A DNA stretch of 64,000 nucleotides from Aphidius gifuensis. Its lineage: Eukaryota > Arthropoda > Insecta > Hymenoptera > Braconidae. The stretch spans positions 7,812,001 to 7,876,000 of the forward strand of contig NC_057788.1 of NCBI RefSeq assembly GCF_014905175.1, in the 5' to 3' direction. Position 1 is the stretch's first letter, and each line of letters opens with the position of its first letter. The translations under genes were made by a program, and so were the position numbers. The notes below the pieces were generated by a model. It worked only from the letters and a program-made list of their open reading frames with translations, searched no databases and was not told where the DNA came from. Below are positions 13,731-25,427 of the stretch, in pieces.

Positions 13731-16683
13731 TAATTGATTATGGGAGTTAAGGGCCAGGCCTAAGAAAACCTGTATGTTCCCTTCAGTGTTATTTAAATTG
13801 ACAAATAAAAAAAAAATAGCAAATAACGATAAAAAAAAAAAATGATTTTTTGATGAGTTTTATATAGTGATATTAAAAAAGCATTAGAAATAGTAATTTA
13901 AATAATTTATATATATTATTATGGACATGAAAAGTTAACGACACTGAGTACCCAACAAATATCATAGAAACACATACATATTGCATCTTTAAATCAAGAT
14001 AATAGTGGATATTTCACAGTAAATGTAACATAACATTTGGGTGACCGAATGATATGACTCCCAAGAGTCTTATATATACCCTTACCTTCTCTTTTATAAT
14101 ATATATTTCAACCCCTTGTGCCAAGACAAACCCACTTTGTATTAATCAAAGAATACTGATAAAGCTACACCAATAACATTAACGACTATATTATCATCTA
14201 ATCTATCAATATTACAATGTAAACCATTTTTTTTTTTTTATTATCAATTAAATTTGCTTTGATTAAATCTCATCAGTAGTATAGCTAAATTAATTTAAAT
14301 GACTTGGAAATTGATTTTTTTATATCGTAAGACTGTTCTTGAATTAAAAATAATACTTTTTTTTTTTTGAAATATATGGAGAGGAAGTAGACATTATTGC
14401 TCTATCAGCATTTATTTTTATATCGAATAAATTGATTTAAAAAAAGGTCATCAGTGCAATAAATAATGCATCTATAAATTTTTTTTTTTTTTATATTAAT
14501 TACTAATAACAAAAACTTATCGATCTTGTTGCTCTTTTTTTATCACTTGATAGTTATATAACAGAATTTATTTAAAAGAAAAAATATTCAGCTTGTATTG
14601 AAATTCAATAAAATGTATATGAAAAATATTCGTTATTAAAATATTTTAGCGCAATAGATTTAAAAAAATATATTAAACTCTTGTCGAGTTGATAAATTCC
14701 AATATGACTGCAAGAGATTAAAATATATATTTAAAAAATTAAACCAAGTTTTAAGCGTGCGATTTAAACTTGAATATACACTTGCTGACTTGAAAAATTT
14801 TTTAACGAAGATTATGTATACATTTGGCTTCCAAATGAAATTCTTGTATTATGTATATAATAAAAAAAAAAAACGCGTACATTTACTAACCACTTAAACA
14901 AAAGCAAACTTATGTGTGTTTATAAATTTTATTATCATTAGTATTATGTATGTATACTTGTTTTTAACCAAAGTCTTAATATTTCATTCGCAATAAAGCC
15001 TTAACTTTTGCATTTAAGCTATGAAATAACTTTCTAAAAACTTTTCACTTTTTCTCTTTTTGAATATTAAACAATGAAAATTTAAAAAATATTTTTTAAT
15101 ATTTTTATTGTACACAGTTGAAATTTATATTTAAAGTCTATTATCAACACGACTGTCATCAGTCTTTTAAAAATTTGATTTGTTGTCGTCTTTCTTATTC
15201 TCTCTTGTATTATTTGTTAATAATTATTAAATAAATAAATATCAATTTTTCAATTAAATTCAATTAGAAATAGGTATAGATATTTCTAAAATTTATCAGG
15301 CAATTAGAGACAAGCTCCAACTATTCCCAACAAAATTTTTATCGTGGGCATTATTTATCGCTAAAAAAATTTAAAATCTATTTCCAAGTTTTATCAAAGA
15401 ATGGCTGTCGGTCTCGTAGAATAAAAAAGCAATAATAATTCAAAAATATCGATATAAGTATACGTGTTTAATATGTCAGATAGCAGATTTAGGTATAATG
15501 CAAAAAATATGTGACTATGCATATAATTTGGCATTTCAAAAGGGTCAACAGATCATCGTTAAATAAAAGTGTCATATAAAATTTTTATTCTGTAGTGAAT
15601 TTATGACGCACTTTTAATAAATTCACTAAACACTAGGGGAGAGGAACAATGAAGTTTTGTTGAATAGATTACAAAAAGATAAAAAAATCAATTTTTAAAA
15701 ATTAAAATAAAGTTTATTCAATAAATAAAAAGATAAATGCATAAATAAATAATCAAATAAATGAATAAATAGATGAATAAATAATTAAATAAATTTTAAA
15801 TTATTTTGAAAATAATAATTATATTTATTCAATCAAAAAAACAATTGCCCCGTCATTAAAGTTTTTTTTTTTTGCGGTAAAAAGTTAAGGGAAAATGTCG
15901 ACGTATGGTCAGCCAATTCATGATAAGAAACGACAAAGTATATCAGTAGCAATCCCGGAGCGGGATAAACAGACTAAAAATGTTACCGTCCATTGCATTG
16001 TCACGGATCGAATATCCAGATGATAGCTCCCCAAGGAGGAATATCACAGTGAAAAATAAAATAAAAAACAAAAAGTTTATAGCCAAAAAAAAAAAAAAAC
16101 AAAGGTAAAGGATAAAAGTAAAAGCTTATCAGCCTGGAAGAAGTACTTATGCCGAGATAGTGTCCTGGAAGTGTTTTAAAAAACATTGAAACTAGAAAGA
16201 CCGAAATTGCTCTACTATCCGGGGTTTATATATATTTTTTTTTTTTCTTTTAAAGCTTTATATGTAATTTCTAGATTGACTAAATTAAGATGAGAATCAG
16301 TGAAAAGATACTTGAGTACTCATCATCATTCGTTTAAGGAAATCATATTACAAATTTACTTTTTTTTTTTTTAAATTTTCAATTAAAAAAAACTTTTTTA
16401 TTTTACTAATTTTATTACTACTGAGTTGGTACTTGAGGAAGTTTTAAAAAATTTTATTAAATTAAAAATGGTACTTTGCATTATTAATTATTTTTTAAAT
16501 ATATAATTTAACATGTAGAATTTTTTATCTATATATAAAAGAGAATTGAAATTTTATTTTAAATTTAATTTTCATACTTTGTCACGTAGAGAAAAACAAC
16601 CAACTCAACTACAACAAAAACAACAACGACAACATAATTTTAACTTGAGTTAAAAATAAGAATAAACAAAAAAATAAACTCAC
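13731..16683. other. Non-coding stretch, probable intron of the minus-strand gene
   Basis: On the minus strand this follows the splice donor at 16683, so it should be intron of the PLEKHH/MAX-1-like gene. I found no further exon of that gene here or to the left window edge. AT tracts dominate. Short AATAAATA-type simple repeats occur near 15720-15800. Confidence 0.5.
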
Positions 16684-17559
16684 CTTTTCTCTTAACATGT
16701 CCCTGACTCTTGTTGCTTGACTTCTGCTTCGATGCAATTCAAGCTGAAGTTCTAAACACCTTTCCTGCCAATTGAGTTCTTCAACAGTTGCTGAATAACC
16801 AGCATCAAAGCTTTTTGATGATGAATAACCAGTTGGCCGATCAAAACGCTCTCTTTGATCATCACTATTTGATGTACCACCAGATATAGAAGAAGCAAAT
16901 GTCATTTCACGATCAATAGACGTCCTACAAAATTGTTGTTGTTGTTGTTGTGATTGTTGTTGTTGTTTTTCACTAAATGATGCAAGTATACGATCAACAT
17001 TTGATGCAACAATTGATGCAGCATTTTCAAATATTGGTGAAGATGTTTCAGATGATAAATCATTATCAAAATTACCATATGTAATAAAATCATCATTTTT
17101 TGATGAATATAAATGTTTATCAGTATATTCAACTCTACCACTTGATTCAGAATTAAATGTAAATGGTACTTGATCACGTGAACAAATTTTATCACTAACA
17201 TCTTTTAATTCATGATATCCAATATTACTTTTAATACAATCATGTTTTCCAATATGTAAATTATTATCACATGGTATATTTACATAATTTGATGTTAATG
17301 ATCGTAAATGAATTGGTGATTCATTTTTATGATTTGGTCTTGGTGGTGGTACTGGTGCTTGACGTGTATTTTTTTGTCTTGGATGTAATCTTGGACTTTC
17401 TGTTCCTAATTGTATATTTTTTTCATTAATATTTTCATAACGTCCAAGACGTGGACTACATGGTGCTGAACTTGAACCAAAATCTGATGCAAGCCGCGCA
17501 ATTGGATCTAATATTTGAGATAGTCGGCGTCCAGCCGGCGAACCACGTAATTCATCCAT
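16684..17559 (-). CDS. PLEKHH/MAX-1-like protein, first long coding exon (partial gene)
   Basis: A 292-codon exon starts at an ATG at 17559 and stops at a strong donor (AAAAG|GTGAGT, intron from 16683). The N-terminal 250 residues are Ser/Asn-rich and look disordered, with a proline patch (about residue 70) and a polyglutamine tract (about residues 200-212). The last 30 residues form a charged amphipathic segment, WQERCLELQLELHRSRSQA followed by TRVRDMLREK. From memory this resembles the start of the coiled coil in PLEKHH1/PLEKHH2 and worm MAX-1, PH-MyTH4-FERM proteins that act at membranes and, in MAX-1, in axon guidance. PH, MyTH4 and FERM exons are not in the window, so the downstream intron must exceed 16 kb. 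The frame stays open upstream to a possible acceptor at 17608, so the true start could lie in an earlier exon. The coding exon is firm; the family name is moderate. Confidence 0.6.
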
Positions 17560-17710
17560 TACCTTCGCCCACTTGGTCTTTTTTTTTTTTTCTTTTGTAT
17601 AATTTTGCTGTCTTTTTAATTTCTAATTACGTTTTATTTATTTTATGATAATATTGACATTTTAATACGTCAATTTATATTATTAATTTTTTTTTCATTT
17701 GTATATTTAC

Positions 17711-17784
17711 GGTCCTGGATGGACTTTAAATGTCACCACTGCCTTCAGCAATTTTTCTCTAGTTAATCTCAAAGTTGACTCCAT
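17711..17784 (-). CDS. Possible small coding exon upstream of the PLEKHH-like exon
   Basis: Reading minus, an ATG at 17784 opens a 24-codon frame (begins MESTLRLTREK, ends VTFKVHPGP with the last codon split) that stops at a consensus donor GTAAAT. If joined to the acceptor at 17608 in this frame it stops soon after, so it would not extend into the long exon at 17559. A related KVHPGP-coding phrase, differing at third codon positions, lies near 23298-23315 on the same strand. It may be an alternative exon, an upstream open frame or the edge of another gene. Unrecognised. Confidence 0.3.
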
Positions 17785-18189
17785 TTTATTTAAATTATTC
17801 ATAAATTTTAATTAATAAAATTAATCATTATTATTTTTGAACATAGATAGTATCATCTGAAAAATAAAAAAAATATATAATTATTATATTAAAACTTTGA
17901 AATATAATGATAAAATTATTATAAAATATTTTTGATTCGATTTCAAGTCAAATAGGAAAAGTTATAATTGCGTCGCCGGTTTGTTTGCTTGAGGGAATTG
18001 ACCGGAAATTAACGGCCAGACATTTGGACAACAAAAACGTGACAAAAAAAAAAAAACATTAAAAAAATTAAAACTAAACACTTTAAAATAAATTTTTAAA
18101 ATAATTATTATGTAAAAGTTATTGACAATGAAAAGTAGTTATTATTTATCATTGCATAATAATTATTCCACAAAAAACAAGTTGATTAC

Positions 18190-18800
18190 AAAATAGTTTT
18201 GAGCCTTACTCGATTGGTATCGAATGATAAATAAAAAAGTTGTGCTAGCTTACGTTAAAACCTAGCATAATTATTAATAAAAAAAAAAAAATTATTATAA
18301 AAAAAATTTTTGCAACATAATTAACTGTAAATAAAATTTAATTTACACAATTTACATGATTTATTTTTGATAAATAAAATTGTATTATTTTACGTTGAAA
18401 ACTTTCATAATTAATTATTAATAAAAAAATTATTATAAAAAAAATTTTTTTTTACACAATATAATTTTTAACATAAATAGTTTGTAATTTTAAGAATAAT
18501 CGATCAGGATACATGATAAATATATAATTGTGCCAGCTTACGTTAAACTTTAATAAAAAATAAAATAAAAATAAAAAAAAAAATTTTTCAATTGCATACC
18601 TAATTAGCTCATAAAAAGCTCATAATTTAGGGCCCCACTTCGATACATATCGTGATATTAAATAAAAGTTAAAATTAGCTGTTTTGAAAATAAATAATTT
18701 TTAATAAAAAAAAAAAAAGCTCAAAAATCGCGGTTTGCACTCAAAAATAGCTCATAATCAGCTCATAATTACTGATAAGGTCTGATTTGGTTGTGCCATT
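18190..18800. repeat. Diverged relic of the 151-bp satellite
   Basis: The phrase AAAGTTGTGCTAGCTTA, characteristic of the array at 6817-7866, recurs near 18236-18253, preceded by a TTTTGAGCC-like segment and a TATCGAATGAT-like segment in the same order. Further degenerate units (TTGTGCCAGCTTACGTTAAAC near 18531, and GCTCATAATTTAGGGCCCC with GATACATATCGTG near 18618-18655) follow at irregular spacing. The copies are old and interrupted by A-rich runs. Confidence 0.6.
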
Positions 18801-19938
18801 ATGCCTGTGCCAGCTTTATATACCTTCGACACTGTGTATTTCGAATTTATTGGCAAGATGCCAGACAAAACCAGTTGTAATTTGATACAGCTCAACTATT
18901 GTTTGTAAATATAAACAAGTATTTTAAATAACTATCAACAAACTAGTGTAAACAACTAACAAATTAAAATTTCAATTACACAAATTAACATGATTATTTT
19001 TGGATAAATAAACATTGAATAATTATTTTAATCAAAAGAAAACTTTCTAGTTTTTAATAATGACATTAAAAGTTTAGATACTTGTGAAAATACTGATTTT
19101 ATAATTAAACAATATTAACGTGATTTAATATACTAATTTGTTTGAATCAAGTTTTATAATAATAATTATTTTTTGATGATAAAATATATGTATATTATCA
19201 TCTATCTAATTTTTAATAACTAATAAGAATATTACGTATTCATAGAAAAATATATATCAACGCTATTTTCAAGCTGATAAATTTTTTTCATCCCTTTTTA
19301 CCACTATTTTAGTACTTTCAGTAGCCACATATATTTACATGTATAATGTAAACTTCGGCTAAGTTGGCTCGCTTGGATCGTAAATAAATTTTAAATTAAC
19401 TTTTCAGCGACCATGATCGATTTGTAATTTTTAATATCATCAAAAATTTATTCAAGAACAATGACTATCCCTCCCAAAAAAAAAAAAGACAATTATTTGA
19501 ATTACAATTTTATTTTTAATTTAAAATATAAATCTGTTGTTTAATTATTTCAAAATTATTTGAAAATTCTCGGACAACGATAAAACATAAATCAAGTAGA
19601 AAAAAAAAAATATTTTTCAAAGTAAAATGTCATCAGCATCCAAAAAAAAAAAACTATACATTTAAAATTTAAAATTTATCTTTTTCCATTATTTATATTT
19701 TTTATTTTATTCATATCGATATAAATATATATTTTTTTTTATTCTTTTTATACAAGCTTTTTTAAATCTTAACTTGACAATTTTTGCAATATTTTATTTA
19801 TATATAATATTTGTGTTGAGATCCTATGGGCCAAACGTATGCTATTTTTTCCAGTCAATTTTACGTAAAATTTATATGTCCCCAAGGAGAGACAGACTCT
19901 GAATCTTTCTCTTTTCTTCATCGAATTGTGAAGTATAT
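18801..19938. other. AT-rich non-coding stretch
   Basis: No coding or structural signal is seen between the satellite relic and the inverted-end element. It is probably intronic or upstream of the minus-strand PLEKHH-like gene. Confidence 0.5.
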
Positions 19939-21821
19939 CCCGAGTAGAAATTCAGGTCAGGTTCGGATCAAGCCCTGATCAGGCTTGCCTGATTTCAATC
20001 AATCTGATCCAGATACTGGATCCGAACCTGACTGTGATGTAACGCTTTTCGTAAGGTTTGGATTCAGAATGGATCAGGATACCTGATCAGGCTGTAGTAA
20101 AGATACATGATCCATAATGGATTCAGATACTGGATCGAACCTGATCAGGATGTAACGCTTTTTTCTGTTCGATCCAGAATGATCAGGATACCTGATCAGG
20201 CTGTGGTAAAAGATACGATCCATAATGATCCAGATTGGATCAAAACTGATCAGGATACATGATTTATTCAAAAAAAAAAAAATTAATAATTTTCTATTTT
20301 TTATTTGAAATCTAACGCTAACAGAATACAGATAAACTTTATTATTAGAAACTGACCCAATTGATAATTTACCTAATAAATATTGCTAATGACCGGGGTT
20401 CGAACCCTTTCGACACGGGATTACAACGCTAGTACTTTACTAATGCCTCGGCCATTGAATTCGATAATTGTACTAACTTTTTTTGTCCTCAGCTATTGTT
20501 TGAAATACGACATTTGTCTCTATTTTATCCAATAATAACCTGATCCATCTAAATAAGACTGATCAAGAAAAAAATTATTTAAAAAAAAATAAATTCAATA
20601 TTGATCAATATTGATCAAATATCAGGCTACTCTTAATGATAAAATACAAGAATGATGCTATCCTGATCAAACAATTTTAAAATTAAAGACGTAAATGATA
20701 CTTGTTTCTTTACATCCATTTTGGATTAACAAATTACTCATTGTAATAGTACATCCCATTTGGATCAAACTGATCAAGAAAAAATTATTTGAAAAAATAA
20801 AATGCAATAATTTTTCTTTGATCAAGATTTGATCGTATGGAACAGCTACCCTATTAAGGATAAAATACACATATCCTGATGCTATCTGATCAGGCAATTT
20901 GTAAAATTCAAAAGACGCAAAATTTGATAGATACTTTTTTCTTCATCCATTTTGGATCCAGCTATTTACTTCATCTTATTATGCCTGATATTCTGATCAA
21001 TTGATCAAGAAAAAAATTATTTGGAAAAAATAAAATTCAATAATTTTTCTGATCAAGATTTGATCCAGAATGGATCATCTACCCTATTAAGGAAAAATAA
21101 ATAGCCTGATGCTATGTTGATTGGCAATTTTTAAAATTCAAAGACGCAAATTTGATACTTTTTTTTATCCATTTTGATCCAGCTAGTTTTACTTATTCTA
21201 ATAGTAGTTCGATCCATTGTCATCTTGATCAGAAAATTATTTGAAAAAAATAAATTCATAATTTTTCTTGATCAAGATTTGATCCAGAATGGATTAAGCT
21301 ACTTATTCAGGATACCAGATGATGCTATCCTGATCAGGCAATTTGAAAATTCAAAGAGCAAAAATTTGATACTTTTTTTCTATATCCATTTTGATCCAGT
21401 TAAGTTTACTTTATTCTTAATAGAAATTTAACAATCTGATCAAGAAAAAAATTATTTTGAAAAATAAATTCAATAATTTTTTCTTGATCAAGATTTGATC
21501 CAGAATGGATCAGGCTACTCTATTAGGATAAAATACAATAGTTTGATGCTATCATGCCATTCCTACTTATCTTTATTAGTAGATTCAGCACCGGATCAGG
21601 ACTTGAATTAAGATGAAATATTTAAAATTAAATAAATTTAATACTTTTATCTTGATCAAGTCTGATCGGACTGGATCAGCTATCTATTAAGGAAAAGATG
21701 TAGGTGCCTGATCCAGGCTTGATCAGGATGTGATAGAGTTACTTGAATAGGGATAGCCTTACGATATCCTGATCAGGCCTGGATCAGTGTTCAGGCTATC
21801 CTGAACAAGTTTCTACTCGGG
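19939..21821. mobile_element. Non-autonomous element with inverted ends and GATC-rich subrepeats (1883 bp)
   Basis: CCCGAGTAGAAA at 19939-19950 is matched by its exact reverse complement at 21810-21821. Adjacent sequence on both sides is built from CTGATCAGG and GGATCC/GGATCA words. The interior is a degenerate tandem array with units starting near 20740, 20945, 21165 and 21370; each carries TTTGATCCAG, ATCAAGATTTGATC and a GATGCTATCCTGATCAGG-like phrase. No transposase frame is present. Flanks do not show a clear target-site duplication. This fits a non-autonomous DNA transposon whose body has become a minisatellite. Confidence 0.75.
20388..20456 (-). other. tRNA-like sequence with pol III box A/B-like words
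   Basis: On the minus strand TGGCCGAGGC (20454-20445) resembles a box A and is followed 38 bases later by GGGTTCGAACCC, which matches a box B / T-loop. The spacing fits a tRNA with a modest variable loop. The acceptor ends do not pair convincingly and the D-arm is imperfect, so this is more likely a tRNA-derived relic or SINE head captured within the surrounding element than a working tRNA. Confidence 0.4.
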
Positions 21822-23900
21822 TAGTAGTAACGGGAAAAACGTTTTACCTCCGCAGGCTATACACTGAGATTATTTATTCGAGCGATTTCTTGTATGTAAA
21901 GCCTTCCGGATATTCCTGAATATATCACTCGATATATATTTTTTTTTATTTGACCTTTTTTTTTACATTTCTGTATCAGTTTTATTTCTTTTTTATTCAG
22001 ATAATTTTATTCATGCAAAAACTAGTCGAATCGAAATTTTAAAACTCAACGAGTTTATGATTGAGCCATTGGCATTATGCCAATAATTAATAATAATTAA
22101 TAATAAAAAAACATTCAATAAACATATTTATAATAAAACATAAAATATAATTACATAAATAATTATTTCTCGATAAAATTAATCTATAAAACAAATGTTA
22201 CAATATCATTATAATAAAATAAGATTAAAATTCTTTTTTTAGATAATTAATATCTTAATAAATACACAGTTATTATTAATAATAATAATATTAATTTGAT
22301 AATATAAATATAATAATCAATATATAAGGCGAGCGGAGAAAAATACTCCAGCTGATCATATGGAGTTATGAATCGATTCTTGGAAATGTCATCGCACTGT
22401 CTGGCAACGCCAATGCACACCCATACAAATATACACATATTATATTCTCGTCTCATCGTCACAAATTACTTCAATGTCGGTGGTACCCCCTTTCCCTTTT
22501 AAAAGAAAAAAAATCCAATCGAAAAAAAAAAATCGAAATGCTGTTATAGAAATACAACAGATGCAACAATTGTTACTACAAAGAAAAATAAACGAACATT
22601 TCGATTGGTTTTTTTTTTTTCATTATGTTAAAAAGATAAAATATTAATTAATGATTTTAAAGTAAAAAAAAATAATTTGATAAATAAATATAGACACATG
22701 GAGAATGAATGGTAAATAAATTGTTCAACCTGGTGCGATCAACACTAGAGAAAATTGTACATAGTCATATGTAATTACTTAAATTACTGTAAAGCAATAA
22801 CATCCTTCGTTTGGAAAATCAAGGAATGTGGCCTTGTGTGTACATGCATGTACATTGACTAGAAAACTAACTGGCAATTCTACTTTTCAAACTTGTTCCT
22901 GTCTCTTTCTCTATCTCTCTAGTCAAACTTTTTTTTTTTTTTCTATTTTTTTTGTGTTCATGTCTCATCAATCTAATCAATCCAACTAAACTCAAAATAA
23001 TAACAATAATAATAAACAGGTAAAGAAAAAAAAAAAAACAAATTAAAATAATTTAAAAAAAAAATTCAACGCTAGAATTAATTTGAGCCTAGAAAAAAGT
23101 TAAGTAATAATAATTTTTCTTGGGTGATATATTTATAAAACAAATGGAGACTGTGGTTTGTCAAGGCATTGGGCCAAAGAAAAACAAAAAATAATAATAT
23201 TTTATATTTGTTTAAAGTCTGACAGCTGAGACGTAATGAAAATAAAAAAAAAAAAAAAAAATAGGTCATTGGCCTTTGTAGTCAATACAACAGCAGGTCC
23301 AGGATGAACCTTGATGTTTACAAAAAAAACATAAAAAAATAACAATAAAATACTCCAACAATAATATTGATTTAATTTAACACTGGTAAATAATAATTTA
23401 TGATTGTTATTAAAAATAACTTACCTATAAAATATTGGAGTAATTATGACAACATTGATATAATTGATGTAATTTAAAACGAGCACCACACTGAGTCCAC
23501 TCCATGCCTGGTATTACACACACGATCGTTGTTTTTATTAGTTTTTTTTTTAAATTAATTTTTAACTAACCTTTCGAAGAGGAAAATAAAAAACATTTAT
23601 CCACGAAAACGAGGAATAAAAAAATATTATAAAATATACAAAATACACATGCACATATATATCTATATACACAAATACACACTCACGTTTTTTAACTATC
23701 AAATAACATTGACAATACAAATGTAATAATTGTCATGTGCTCTTTAATTAATTGACAATAAAATTGTTTGAATGATATATATCACTTAATAATTTACGTG
23801 TTGTATTAATAATGTTAAAACATTGTGATAGTAATCATATGGAGCATGGGAATTTAAATTATAAAAAATTGGAATTAATATATTGGTAACAAAAATAATG
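21822..23900. other. Non-coding stretch
   Basis: Mostly AT-rich with poly-T runs. Two spots deserve mention. A minus-strand segment at about 23298-23315 encodes KVHPGP and reads on into about ten sensible codons before a T-run. Another minus-strand segment at about 23425-23508 lies between a CCAG and ATAG|GTAAGT and could be a 5' untranslated exon. Confidence 0.4.
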
Positions 23901-24060
23901 TGAAAGAAGAAGAGGAACGAGTCAACCGGCGGTGAGTGCTCCCGACTGAAGCGCCAACTACTTGTCGTCATCTAGGACCGCGCGCGCAGAGAGAGGCACC
24001 AAAACCACCACCACTATCATCATCATCATCACCAATACTATCAACAAATATCCACCATCT
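23901..24060 (-). promoter_or_regulatory. Less AT-rich island, possible promoter
   Basis: A compact island with CpG words (CCGCGCGCGC, ACCGGCGG) stands out from its AT-rich surroundings. On the minus strand it carries a TTCAGTCGGGAG phrase resembling an arthropod initiator (TCAGT). On the plus strand it carries GGCG|GTGAGT, a perfect donor. The minus-strand reading would suit a start site for the PLEKHH-like gene about 6 kb downstream. The call rests only on composition and these motifs. Confidence 0.3.
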
Positions 24061-25427
24061 TGTCTCATGTATAAATAAGGCGGGTGACTTGGATTTGCTT
24101 GGATTTGTTTATCATCAATTATTTACTCTACTTTGTTTCACTTCTATTATTCTACCATTCGTTGTCCAATCCTTTCACTATTTTTTTTCATTATTCACAT
24201 AGTCATTTTGATGAAAATTACTCAAGGGATGAATTTTCTTTGTTTTGAAATATAATACATTGAAGTTGTTCTATATTCTCTCTTACAAACCCTTTCTCAA
24301 CCCCATTTGATGAGAAAAAAAAAATAGAAAATATTGTTTTTTCTTTTGTTGATTATTTTGGCATGCTTATAGCTCAAGTCACCACTAGAAAGAACACTAC
24401 TTTTTACAAACTTTTTAATTTTGTCCAGAGCTTTTTACTACACTCTTTTTTTTGATACTCGTTTTTCTTGAATTTTCATAAAACTAGTGTGCATAAAAAT
24501 AGAGAAGAGGTATAAAAAATATTAAAATTCATTTTTTTTTTTTTTTTTTTCTTTAAACTACTTGGCGAATGCTGAGAGTGCTATTATGCATTTTGCATTG
24601 TTGACCTGTTTACCCCATTTATATATGCTATGAAAGAAATAAATTTGGCAGAGTTAAAAATTATATAGAAATTTTTTCAATTGAAATTTTTTACATGTAA
24701 CATTTTTGATGTTATAATAAATTGATTAATTTTTGAATATTAATTCTTTGAAAAGTAATGACTATGAGATTTTGTAAAATCACATTGAGGTCATGTTTGT
24801 ATCGAAATAGTCAGATGCACATAAATTGAAATGTACCAATTGACAATTCATTATTCATGAGTTTACGTACGCTTTTGAAAATTCAACTGGGGAATACTTT
24901 ATCTATTTATCCGAATTGGTCGAGCGCCGTAATCGTGGCCACTTCAACAACGATTGCTCTTGAATAATAATGAGTCTAAATCGTTTTGATAGTAAGGGTG
25001 TATCGTGTAAGAATAAAGTTTATTTTTTTTTTAATACATCGACAAGTAAAGTGGCTTTGACTTTCCAAGAGAAAAAAAAATATTAAATAAAATAAATGAA
25101 CTTAAAAAAAAAAAAACAAAAACAATAATAGATGAAAAAAAAAAAAATAATAAATAGCGCAATTCAAATATAAATTTGTAATGCAAGGTAAAATTGAACC
25201 TCTCTTTCTCTCTTTGCCCAAAAAAAAAAAAAAAAAAATTCAATTGGTCAAAATAATAAAAACAAAATAAAAAAATAGCGAGACGAAAAAATACGAATGC
25301 TAATATCACGAAATTTATTCATAAATTCATGAAATGAAAAAAAAAAAAATATAATTTTTTTTTATTTTCATTTTTTACGATGTCATGCTCGTTGGATAAA
25401 ATCGTTGATTAATTTAACTCATTTTTT
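24061..25427. other. Non-coding stretch, includes THADA 3' flank
   Basis: No supported gene. Several AATAAA-like words on the minus strand just below 25428 could end the THADA transcript. A small less AT-rich patch lies near 24910-24965. Confidence 0.5.

Noticed and set aside
16902..17201. Open frame overlapping the PLEKHH-like exon
   Set aside because: Other-frame reading of the same exon, including the CAG repeat read as poly-Asn.
20388..20456. Functional tRNA gene
   Set aside because: Acceptor stem does not pair and the D-arm is irregular; only box A/B-like words are present.
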